A stretch of 64,000 nt of DNA from Ekhidna lutea (GTDB lineage Bacteria; Bacteroidota; Bacteroidia; Cytophagales; Cyclobacteriaceae), in NCBI RefSeq assembly GCF_900188325.1, contig NZ_FZPD01000001.1:248001-312000 (forward strand), read 5' to 3'. The translations under genes were made by a program, and so were the position numbers. The notes under the pieces are model-generated. The model was not told the origin of the DNA, did not search any database, and saw nothing but the letters and a program-made list of their open reading frames with translations. Shown here piece by piece: positions 26,504 through 34,626 of this stretch (position 1 is the stretch's first letter; each line of letters begins with the position of its first letter).

Positions 26504-27475
26504 CTACAGCTCTATGTAGGTTTCCAACAATTCAAGCTCACCATCTGGTTCAATGTTATATTGTTTCATGCAGGCGGGGACCAATATTACCTCACCAAAT
26601 TTGATGGTTTCTCCTCCAATTTTTCCAGACCCACCAACGGCAATATAGATTTTAAAACAATCGAGTTCTGAGCGGTTTATGGTTTTTGGTTGATCAAGAA
26701 TAAACTTATTGGTAGAAAAATAGGGTGTTGAAACTATGGGAATTGCTTCATTTAGAACTGTTTCATATTTGCTTTTCAATTGTTCTGGTTTTGAAAAGTC
26801 AATTGCATCTAAAGCTAGTTCCGTATGAAGCTCTCTTTTTTTTCCTCCCTTGTCAATACGGTCGAAATCATAAATGCGATAGGTTACATCAGAGGTTTGT
26901 TGCACTTCAGCGATGAGCAACCCTTTGCCAATGGTGTGAACTCTACCAGCAGGAAGATAGAATGCATCACCTTCTTTTACCTCTTCTCTATGCAAAAGAC
27001 TAGTTAGTTGCCCGCTTTCTAAATGTGTTAAATATTCCTCTTTGTTTGAATCTTTTTTAAACCCGTTAATGAGGGAAGCAGCTTGATCAGCTTGAACAAC
27101 ATACCACATTTCTGCTTTCCCGGGACAATTATGCCTTTTCTGAGCAAGTTTATCATCTGGATGTACTTGAATCGAAAGGTCTTTCGCCGCGTCAATAAAC
27201 TTTATTAGAAGAGGAAATTCGGCACCAAATTGCTGATATATTGAGCTACCAACCAAATCAGCTTTATATTCTGAAATAAGGTTAGTAAGCTGATGCCCTT
27301 TCAGCACTCCTTCGGATACAATAGAGGTGTTTCCAGGAACTCCGGAAAGCTCCCAGGTTTCGCCACAATTATCTAGGTCTCCTAAGTCCTTTCCAAGAAT
27401 CGTTTTAATCTTCTGTCCACCCCAAAGCTTTTCTTTGAAGATGGGATTGAATTTTAATGGATATAATTGTGACAT
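26504..27475 (-). CDS. manA: Class I mannose-6-phosphate isomerase
   Basis: The protein has 323 residues. It interconverts fructose-6-phosphate and mannose-6-phosphate for GDP-mannose and polysaccharide synthesis. The zinc-cupin signature includes QVHPDDKLAQ and GKAEMWYVV, and the FYLPAGRVHTIG motif provides another metal His. The length is typical of the short bacterial type. The gene is divergent from yraN with only about 30 bases between starts and is followed at 3 bases by lipB. Confidence 0.93.
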   Translation of the reverse strand: MSQLYPLKFNPIFKEKLWGGQKIKTILGKDLGDLDNCGETWELSGVPGNTSIVSEGVLKGHQLTNLISEYKADLVGSSIYQQFGAEFPLLIKFIDAAKDLSIQVHPDDKLAQKRHNCPGKAEMWYVVQADQAASLINGFKKDSNKEEYLTHLESGQLTSLLHREEVKEGDAFYLPAGRVHTIGKGLLIAEVQQTSDVTYRIYDFDRIDKGGKKRELHTELALDAIDFSKPEQLKSKYETVLNEAIPIVSTPYFSTNKFILDQPKTINRSELDCFKIYIAVGGSGKIGGETIKFGEVILVPACMKQYNIEPDGELELLETYIEL

Positions 27476-27488
27476 TAATTTAAAATAT

Positions 27489-27500
27489 GGCCGTGCGGCC
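27489..27500. repeat. Palindrome GGCCGTGCGGCC in the manA/yraN divergent gap
   Basis: Five-base arms surround TG, with the same CCGTGCGG core as the element at 23887-23900. It sits between two divergent starts, so it could be an operator, but only two copies were noticed. Confidence 0.35.
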
Positions 27501-27507
27501 CTCGCAC

Positions 27508-27849
27508 ATGGATCGCAAAACTAAAGGTATTCAGGGTGAAGGAATAGCAAAAAGGTATTACGAAAATCAGGGTTGCGAAATTTTGGAGACAAATTACCGA
27601 TATCTGCGAGCAGAAATAGATTTTATTGCGCTTCAGGATGAGGAGCTTCTGATCTTTGTTGAGGTAAAGAACCGTAGCAGAAGAGATTTTGGAGAAGCAG
27701 AAACATTTGTTTCTGCTGCACAGCAGAATAGAATCAAAGATGCGGCTGAAGAATACATTTTTGGTATTAATTGGAATAAAGACATACGGTTTGATATAGT
27801 CTGTGTGGACTCTTCCGGAAAAATAGAGGTGTTTGAAGATGCCTTCTAA
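27508..27849 (+). CDS. YraN family (UPF0102) endonuclease-like protein
   Basis: The start at 27508 gives 113 residues. An in-frame ATG at 27487 adds seven residues encoded across the palindrome. The restriction-endonuclease-like core is visible as EGIAKRYYENQGCEIL, the acidic element AEIDFIA and the FVEVKNRS motif (E-x-K). YraN proteins resemble Holliday-junction resolvases, but their role is unsettled. It heads a rightward unit with purN 15 bases downstream. Confidence 0.88.
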   Translation: MDRKTKGIQGEGIAKRYYENQGCEILETNYRYLRAEIDFIALQDEELLIFVEVKNRSRRDFGEAETFVSAAQQNRIKDAAEEYIFGINWNKDIRFDIVCVDSSGKIEVFEDAF

Positions 27850-27864
27850 TTAGTTTTGCTCTTA

Positions 27865-28431
27865 ATGAATAAGCCAATCAACCTAGCCATCTTTGCTTCA
27901 GGCAGTGGCACCAACGCTGAAAACATCTCGAAACACTTTGAAGATCATGATAGCATTCAGGTGAAAGAAATTCTTTCCAACAGGAAATCAGCGGGTGTAC
28001 ATGCCCGTGCTGAAAAACTAGAAATCCCTTCAGCCACTTTCAGTCGAGAACAATTCAATGACCCATCATTTATAAAACAGTTGTCTGATTTTGACTATAT
28101 TATTCTGGCAGGGTTTCTATGGCTAATCCCACGATACCTAATTAAAGCATTCCCAAACAAAATCATCAACATTCACCCTGCTCTTCTACCAAAATTTGGA
28201 GGAAAAGGCATGTATGGTACAAATGTTCATAAAGCTGTGATTGAATCAGGAGATAAAGAATCAGGCATTACCATTCACCTGGTGAATGAAGAATATGATA
28301 AAGGAAAAATTCTTTTTCAGTCAAAATGCGAGGTAGCTAAGAACGATACACCCGAATCATTGGCACAAAAAATACATGCGCTTGAGTATGAGCATTTTCC
28401 GAAGGTTATAGAGCGTGTTGTTTTAGGTTAA
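27865..28431 (+). CDS. purN: Phosphoribosylglycinamide formyltransferase PurN
   Basis: The start at ATG 27865 gives 188 residues. It transfers a formyl group from 10-formyl-THF to GAR in purine synthesis. The N-terminal nucleotide-binding loop IFASGSGTNAENI, the catalytic Asn-His region IINIHPALLPKFGG and the Asp element EYDKGKILFQ are present. It lies upstream of purH, which catalyses the last two steps of the same pathway. Confidence 0.94.
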   Translation: MNKPINLAIFASGSGTNAENISKHFEDHDSIQVKEILSNRKSAGVHARAEKLEIPSATFSREQFNDPSFIKQLSDFDYIILAGFLWLIPRYLIKAFPNKIINIHPALLPKFGGKGMYGTNVHKAVIESGDKESGITIHLVNEEYDKGKILFQSKCEVAKNDTPESLAQKIHALEYEHFPKVIERVVLG

Positions 28432-28436
28432 CCGAC

Positions 28437-28444
28437 TACTTTTG
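28437..28444 (+). promoter_or_regulatory. Possible -7 element for purH
   Basis: TACTTTTG matches TAnnTTTG perfectly and lies 40 bases before the purH ATG. The best upstream TTG (28418-28420) is spaced a little short (16 bases), so the promoter is tentative. Confidence 0.45.
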
Positions 28445-28484
28445 TACGCCGAACAATTGAGCCCCATTAATATTTCATTAAATC

Positions 28485-30011
28485 ATGTCTACTAAGAAAA
28501 TCCAATCTGCCCTTATTTCTGTTTTCCACAAAGATGGCCTTGAGCCCATAGTCACAAAACTTGCTGAGCAAGGAGTAAAGATTTACAGTACCGGAGGAAC
28601 AGAGAAATTCATTAAGGAACTGGGTATCGACGTGATTCCGGTGGAGAGCCTGACAGACTACCCTTCTATTTTCGGGGGTCGAGTAAAGACACTACACCCG
28701 AAAATTTTTGGAGGGATACTCCATAGAAGAGATAATGAGTCTGATTTATCAGAAGCAAAAAAATTCGAAATCCCACCTATTGATTTGGTAATTGTGGATT
28801 TGTATCCGTTTGAAGAGACAGTGGCAAGTGGTGCAGGAGAGGACGACATCATCGAGAAAATTGATATCGGAGGAATTGCACTGATTAGAGCGGGAGCCAA
28901 AAACTACAAGGATGTGGTAATGGTGAGCTCTCGTGAATATTATCAGGACTTACAGAATATCTTAGATAATCAAAACGGTGAGACTACCGAGGAGGAGCGG
29001 AAATTATTTGCCGCTAAGGCATTTGCTACCTCCAGTCATTACGACTCAGCCATCTTCAACTGGATGAATGCAGAAAAGCAAGTTCCTGCGTTCAGGGGTT
29101 CATCAGCGCCTGGCAGAACATTGCGATATGGAGAGAACCCACATCAGAAAGGATATTTCTATGGGGATTTTGAGGCATACTTTGAGCAAATCCAGGGAAA
29201 AGAGATTTCATATAATAATCTTGTAGACATTGAAGCTGCCGTACAACTAATGGCAGAGTTTCCCGATGACATTGCTTTTGGTATCTTGAAGCACAATAAT
29301 GCGTGCGGCATTGCAACTGGCCAATCAGTTCTGGAGGCTTATAAAAGAGCTTTTGCAGCAGATACAGTTTCCGCATTCGGCGGTGTTTTAATCACCAACC
29401 AGGAAGTGGATAAAGCTGCAGCAGAAGAAATGAGTAGCTTGTTTTTTGAGATTTTGATTGCACCAACATTCGCCGTGGATGCGCTGGAAATTCTTGAGAA
29501 GAAGAAAAACCGAATCCTCCTTATTCAGAAAAAACCGTGGCATCAGGAGGTTCAATACAAAAGCTTGCTGAATGGCACCATTGTTCAGGATTATGATTTG
29601 AAATCCGAATCCAGAGATGACTTGGAAGTAAAAACCAAAAAAGCTCCAACTGCTGATGAAGTGAAGGATTTATTGTTTGCCTCTAAGGTTTGTAAACAAT
29701 CAAAGTCTAACACCATTGTGCTGGCGAAAGACGGTCAACTTCTGGCAAGTGGCGTTGGTCAAACATCCAGAGTAGACGCACTGAACCAGGCGATAGAAAA
29801 GGCCGGTAAATTTGGGTTTGACCTAAACGGTGCGGTTATGGCTTCTGATGCCTTTTTCCCATTCCCGGACTGTGTGGAGATTGCTCACAAAGCAGGTATA
29901 ACAGCTGTGATCCAGCCGGGCGGATCTATCAAGGATCAGGATTCCATATATTATTGTGATACCAATGGCCTTGCGATGGTGATGACAGGAACCAGGCATT
30001 TTAAGCACTGA
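28485..30011 (+). CDS. purH: Bifunctional AICAR transformylase / IMP cyclohydrolase PurH
   Basis: The protein has 508 residues. The N-terminal MGS-like IMP cyclohydrolase domain (about 1-200, STGGTEKFIKELG) is followed by the AICAR transformylase domain with LRYGENPHQKGYFYG, the Lys-His element ILKHNNACGIA and KQSKSNTIVLAKDGQL near the C-terminus. It completes purine synthesis to IMP. A strong inverted repeat lies just after the stop codon. Confidence 0.97.
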   Translation: MSTKKIQSALISVFHKDGLEPIVTKLAEQGVKIYSTGGTEKFIKELGIDVIPVESLTDYPSIFGGRVKTLHPKIFGGILHRRDNESDLSEAKKFEIPPIDLVIVDLYPFEETVASGAGEDDIIEKIDIGGIALIRAGAKNYKDVVMVSSREYYQDLQNILDNQNGETTEEERKLFAAKAFATSSHYDSAIFNWMNAEKQVPAFRGSSAPGRTLRYGENPHQKGYFYGDFEAYFEQIQGKEISYNNLVDIEAAVQLMAEFPDDIAFGILKHNNACGIATGQSVLEAYKRAFAADTVSAFGGVLITNQEVDKAAAEEMSSLFFEILIAPTFAVDALEILEKKKNRILLIQKKPWHQEVQYKSLLNGTIVQDYDLKSESRDDLEVKTKKAPTADEVKDLLFASKVCKQSKSNTIVLAKDGQLLASGVGQTSRVDALNQAIEKAGKFGFDLNGAVMASDAFFPFPDCVEIAHKAGITAVIQPGGSIKDQDSIYYCDTNGLAMVMTGTRHFKH

Positions 30012-30033
30012 CAGAGTCAGTTTTTATGTTTTT

Positions 30034-30134
30034 CTAACCACAGAGATCGCAGAGTTTTTCACAGAAATCACGGAGAGAATATTTATACTTCTCTCTGTGT
30101 TCTCTGTGTATTTCTTAATGTCTCTGCGGTTAAA
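30034..30134. repeat. About 100-base imperfect inverted repeat (CACAGAG-type element)
   Basis: The left arm begins TAACCACAGAGATCGCAGAG (30035-30054) and the right arm ends CTCTGCGGTTA. Both arms are built of degenerate CACAGAG/CTCTGTG units, so the transcript would fold into a long hairpin. The element fills the gap between convergent purH and the 139-aa gene and could terminate both. Similar 'cacagag' repeats are scattered through many bacterial genomes; their origin is unclear. Confidence 0.7.
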
Positions 30135-30137
30135 CCC

Positions 30138-30557
30138 TTAAGAAGTCAACTTCATCAACAATTCCACCAATTCATCTTTTTTCATTCCTTTAAAATGTTT
30201 CTTGCGCTCTGAATCATTCATCTTTTGCATTTTTTTTACAAAATCACTTCCTAAAACTTCTACCGCATGGTTTTCAGGAGCTCCAAAAATTTCGATTTCA
30301 TCTATGGCGGTATTCAAAACTTCCTTCCCCTTTAGCTTTGCCGTTTCAACAGGCTTATAACTAGAACTGGAATCACGCAAAGCCCAACTGCTGTAATCAA
30401 TTTTTAGGTTATTGATTTGCTTTGCCCGTGGGTCATTTTCCCCAAAGATTCGTTCCAGCACAGTGATCGCACTGGTTTTCCAGGCTTCCAGATCAAAACT
30501 TTCTTCTTCCAGCTTGCTGATCTGTTTTTTGAGGAGTTTGATGTATTGGGATTTCAT
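30138..30557 (-). CDS. Hypothetical helical protein (139 aa)
   Basis: The protein is a soluble, charged, mainly helical chain with a short coiled-coil-like start (KLLKKQISKLEEES). The central motif TVLERIFGENDPRAKQI resembles segments I have seen in nucleotide-binding or phage-defence proteins, but no catalytic motif is present. It is monocistronic and converges on purH across the inverted-repeat element. The function is unknown, and it could be an accessory gene. Confidence 0.55.
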   Translation of the reverse strand: MKSQYIKLLKKQISKLEEESFDLEAWKTSAITVLERIFGENDPRAKQINNLKIDYSSWALRDSSSSYKPVETAKLKGKEVLNTAIDEIEIFGAPENHAVEVLGSDFVKKMQKMNDSERKKHFKGMKKDELVELLMKLTS

Positions 30558-30666
30558 TAAGGTTAAGTTAATTACTTAAATAGTGAATTGGCAATAAGTC
30601 CATTAATTAACCATAATGTGCAGGTAACAATTAATCATTAATTGAACTCTCCTCAAGTGACCGCTT

Positions 30667-33600
30667 TTACTTTTTTACGATTCTTCGGTTGATAACGTCT
30701 CCCCCCACTGTTTCAATTTGAATAATGTATGAACCACTCGAAAGTTCGTTTAAATCCAGCAGGTTAGTTGAAAAGGTTTTTAACTTGTTACCCGACAGAT
30801 CAATGATACTTGCAGTTTTGAACCCTTCAGATTTGATATAAATATATCGGCGTGTTGGGTTGGGATAATAGCTTAGTCTCACTTCATCACTTCCAAGTGA
30901 GACATCAAGCACAGTGATGTAGTCTGACTTTGCTTCTGAAACAAACTGTAGTTCGTTGGCGATTGAAAGAGTCACATCATATGTTCCACCCTCTTCATAT
31001 AGAATACTTGGATTTTCTTCCGTTGAGGTTTCGGGAGACCCACCATCAAAGGACCATTCCAGTTCGGTGAAACCTCCAGTGCTCTGATTTGAAAACACCA
31101 CGCTATTGCCCGCTTCCACTTCTAACACATCACTTGAAAAGTCTGCCACCAGAGCTTCTTCATAAAGAATCTCCCAGCCACCAGCCAGCCCAACCGAATC
31201 ACTTTTGAATGTAATAAATACGATGTTAGAGCTTGAGTAATTAATTGATTCTTGCAGTTCTTCGTTGGTATATGATACTAGCAACTCAGCCTGATCATCG
31301 CCACCGTCATAGATATTCAAGGTATCGCCATCTCCTATATGAAGGTCTCTGAATATTAATGCCAAGGACTCTATTCCAGATGCTGCAATCAACCAGGAAC
31401 AATCAAGGTAAGCAGCGTATTCAAACGGGCCGCTTCCGTCTTCAAAAGTTCCGTTAGACGAGGTAAAGGTTGTCATACCATCACAACCTTCAGGATCATA
31501 CACCTGCATAAAAGCACTTCGAATCAGTGTGTCGGTCTTTTGTCCGTCATTAACTACAAGCTTAACTTCAAAAGACCCTTCTTGATTATACTGAACTATC
31601 GGATTTTCTAAAGTAGACGTTTCAGGTGTTCCGCCTTCAAAGTGCCACTCAAAGGAAGTCACCACTCCGGAGCTTCGATCTGTAAACTGCACGCTTTGAC
31701 CAATTACGATTACAGTGGTATCGGCAACAAAGTCCGCAATTAGGATTGTGTCCTTGACAAAAACCAGGTCCTCTTTTGTTATGCTTTGTGTTGTAGTCGT
31801 ATCACTTATAGAAAGTGTCACTGAATAGGTCCCCGGCTCGGGGTAGGTGATCACCGGATTTTGGTCGGTGGAAGTAGCTGGCTCACCACCAGGGAATTCC
31901 CAATTCCATTCCACAGGCTCTCCTACACTTAGGTCGCTAAAGCTGATGCTATCGCCAACAGTAATTTCAGTTTTGTCCTGTGTGAAGTCGACTTCCAGAC
32001 TATCGGGTCGTTCTACAACCTGAATGAAATCTGCTTGTGTGTCTCGAGCCTGTAGATTCCCTTGAAAAATTTCTAACCGGACATAATAGGAGCCTAACTC
32101 CTCATAAACCACACTAGGGTTTTGAACCTCGGAAGTGCCGGGGTTCCCGCCCTCAAATTCCCACTCCCAACGTTCCGGATCTCCGGTACTCTGGTCGGTA
32201 AACTGAACCGTATCTCCAATGAAGACCGTTTGTTTGTCAGCAGAGAAAATGGGATCCAATTCTTCATCAGAAGCAACAGTGATGTATTCTGTTTTGGTAA
32301 GTGTACCTGTTGAATCACCATTTGAAACTTCAAGTACGACATCAAAAGTGCCAACGCTATCATAACTGATCGAAGGGTTTTGTTCTGTAGAGGTTGATGG
32401 TGTTCCACCTTCAAAGCTCCATGACCAGGAGGAGGGGCTGCCAATAGATTCGTCAGTAAATTGAACATTTTGAAATTTGATGACTTCAGTCTTATCTGCA
32501 GAAAAAGCTATAATCAATTGACCATCAAACTCAGTGACGGTGATAAACCCTTCTTTGCTTTCAACATCAGAAGTAGTACTGTTACTGACTTCTAACGTGA
32601 CACCATAAATCCCAATACTATCATAGGCCACTACTGGGTTTTGCTCATTTGAAGTTGATGGAGTGGCCCCTTCAAATGTCCAGCTCCAGGCTGTAGGATT
32701 TCCTGATGAGAGGTCACTGAAGGTTACATCTGCGTTTGGTCTGACTTCTTCAGCATCAACGGAGAAGTCTGCAGTTACTGTTTCTATGACATTTATTAAG
32801 CCAACTTCAGTAATTGTGGCAGTACTATCCGCATTGCCCACAGTTAAACTTACATCAAATTCACCGGTAGAATTATAGGTAATTGTTGGGTTTTGTTCTG
32901 TTGAGGTTGATGGCGTGCCTCCCACAAACTGCCAACCCCAGGAAGTAGGTGAGCCATTGGAGTTGTCAGTAAATGTGACGGATGAGCCGATCTCAATCAG
33001 CGTGTCTGAGGCGGTGAACTCCGGAGTTAAAATAGCTTCCGGGTCAATGACAGTTATTCCTTCAGTGACAGTTTTGGTATTGGAAGAGCCTCCTTCATTA
33101 CTCACTGTAAGAGTGACACTGTAGGTTCCTGCAGTATGGTAAGCAACCGAGGGGCTTTGCTCTGAAGAGCTGGAGGGTGTTCCGCCCTCGAAAGTCCAAC
33201 TCCACTCGTTGGGGTTGCCGGTGGATAAATCTGTAAACTGAACAGACTCACCGAGATTGACCTCTGCGGACAATGGCTCAAAGTTGGCTGTAACAGGACC
33301 GGAGGTTGGGATCACATTCGTTGTGACAAAGATTGAATCTTCTGAAAGTGAGCCGGTGACATGAGAAATAAATCCATTATAAACATTGAAGGTTCTATCA
33401 CCAAGTGCAGACTTGAAGTTTGCATCAACTTCTTTTCTGCCTCCACCGGATAAAGGCATTGATAACCTCTGCGCATATGCTCCTTCACTACCACTATAAT
33501 TACCACGATACATAAAGAAGAAATCATCTAAAACTTTATCATAGGCGGCATAGGTGAAATTGCTTGGTACATATTGTTCTAAAACTATCGATTCGATGAA

Positions 33601-34533
33601 GCTGAAAGTTCCAACCCCTATGGTATAATGATATATCGTGTTGAGGTCTGTTTGCACATTATTATCCGTGTAAAAAATGTGCTGTGTGTTTGAATTATCA
33701 ATAAAGGTTTGCGCGTGTTCTACATCATGATCAGGGTTATTTGTGATAGTCTGTAGTGCGTAAGCACCTCCTGACTCATAAAATATTTCCAGATCATCCG
33801 GGCTTATATCTAGTACACCTCCGACTATATTCGATCCTGTTCTTTTTGGAAGTATAGGGTAGTCTTGTGAGTAAATATTGATGCCATCCATCACAATTGC
33901 CTCATCGTAGTTCCACCCACTTCCGGATTTTGTAGCTATGATCAAGTATTGCTCATAGCCAATAGAAGCGTATGTATCTGAAAAGTACGCTACATTAATT
34001 CCTCCATTTTGATCTATAAAAATGGCTGGTGAATGATTTACGTAGGCATCTGTGTATTCGGTAGCGGTATTTGATGTTGGGTCTGTTGGGTTGGTTGATA
34101 CTTGTTTAACCTCAAAATTGCCGTCACCGTCAGGGTCACCTGCATACATCACAGCATAATTGCCACTAGGACAACATGATTGGTCATTATCTCTTTTCAC
34201 AAACCAAGCTAAATGAGGGCGATTATTATCATCTAAAACAAGCGTTGGATATCTTTTGATTTCATTAGATATGTCGTCATCAACAACATACGTTTGTACG
34301 GAGCTATTATCGTAAACACTATACATTACATCGCGTGTGTTTTGATCATCCCTTACCCATGCAATGTGAGTGCGATAATTTTCATCTAATAGTGAGTATA
34401 TCTCAGTAATCCTTCCAGTAAAGGGGTCGTGTAGGTCGGCAGCAAAGGCAAATGTTGAAAATGTGGTATCGACCTGAGCGTATGAAGGAAGCAATAAGGT
34501 GATAAAAAAGAGGGTGATGATCAGCTTTTTCAT
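30667..34533 (-). CDS. Secreted PKD-repeat/CUB protein with T9SS type A sorting domain
   Basis: The protein has 1288 residues. A signal peptide ends at about residue 19 (PSYAQ). A roughly 390-residue beta-rich region follows. Then come seven PKD domains of about 85 residues (about 415-1010), each with a core such as SWSWSFEGGTPSTSTEQNP. A CUB domain follows (about 1015-1130, with FRDLHIGDGDTLNIYDG), then an eighth PKD domain. The C-terminal 70 residues (YYPNPTRRYIYI to SYIIQIET) are a type A T9SS sorting domain, so the protein is exported by T9SS and anchored or released at the surface. It may be an adhesin or polymer-binding protein. Confidence 0.88.
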   Translation of the reverse strand: MKKLIITLFFITLLLPSYAQVDTTFSTFAFAADLHDPFTGRITEIYSLLDENYRTHIAWVRDDQNTRDVMYSVYDNSSVQTYVVDDDISNEIKRYPTLVLDDNNRPHLAWFVKRDNDQSCCPSGNYAVMYAGDPDGDGNFEVKQVSTNPTDPTSNTATEYTDAYVNHSPAIFIDQNGGINVAYFSDTYASIGYEQYLIIATKSGSGWNYDEAIVMDGINIYSQDYPILPKRTGSNIVGGVLDISPDDLEIFYESGGAYALQTITNNPDHDVEHAQTFIDNSNTQHIFYTDNNVQTDLNTIYHYTIGVGTFSFIESIVLEQYVPSNFTYAAYDKVLDDFFFMYRGNYSGSEGAYAQRLSMPLSGGGRKEVDANFKSALGDRTFNVYNGFISHVTGSLSEDSIFVTTNVIPTSGPVTANFEPLSAEVNLGESVQFTDLSTGNPNEWSWTFEGGTPSSSSEQSPSVAYHTAGTYSVTLTVSNEGGSSNTKTVTEGITVIDPEAILTPEFTASDTLIEIGSSVTFTDNSNGSPTSWGWQFVGGTPSTSTEQNPTITYNSTGEFDVSLTVGNADSTATITEVGLINVIETVTADFSVDAEEVRPNADVTFSDLSSGNPTAWSWTFEGATPSTSNEQNPVVAYDSIGIYGVTLEVSNSTTSDVESKEGFITVTEFDGQLIIAFSADKTEVIKFQNVQFTDESIGSPSSWSWSFEGGTPSTSTEQNPSISYDSVGTFDVVLEVSNGDSTGTLTKTEYITVASDEELDPIFSADKQTVFIGDTVQFTDQSTGDPERWEWEFEGGNPGTSEVQNPSVVYEELGSYYVRLEIFQGNLQARDTQADFIQVVERPDSLEVDFTQDKTEITVGDSISFSDLSVGEPVEWNWEFPGGEPATSTDQNPVITYPEPGTYSVTLSISDTTTTQSITKEDLVFVKDTILIADFVADTTVIVIGQSVQFTDRSSGVVTSFEWHFEGGTPETSTLENPIVQYNQEGSFEVKLVVNDGQKTDTLIRSAFMQVYDPEGCDGMTTFTSSNGTFEDGSGPFEYAAYLDCSWLIAASGIESLALIFRDLHIGDGDTLNIYDGGDDQAELLVSYTNEELQESINYSSSNIVFITFKSDSVGLAGGWEILYEEALVADFSSDVLEVEAGNSVVFSNQSTGGFTELEWSFDGGSPETSTEENPSILYEEGGTYDVTLSIANELQFVSEAKSDYITVLDVSLGSDEVRLSYYPNPTRRYIYIKSEGFKTASIIDLSGNKLKTFSTNLLDLNELSSGSYIIQIETVGGDVINRRIVKK

Positions 34534-34626
34534 GAGAATAATATGTGGGTTACCCTCAATTTACATAAAAAGCAAAGCAGACTTAATACCGCGATAGGGG
34601 TATATTAATATAGCTCATAACGTCAA

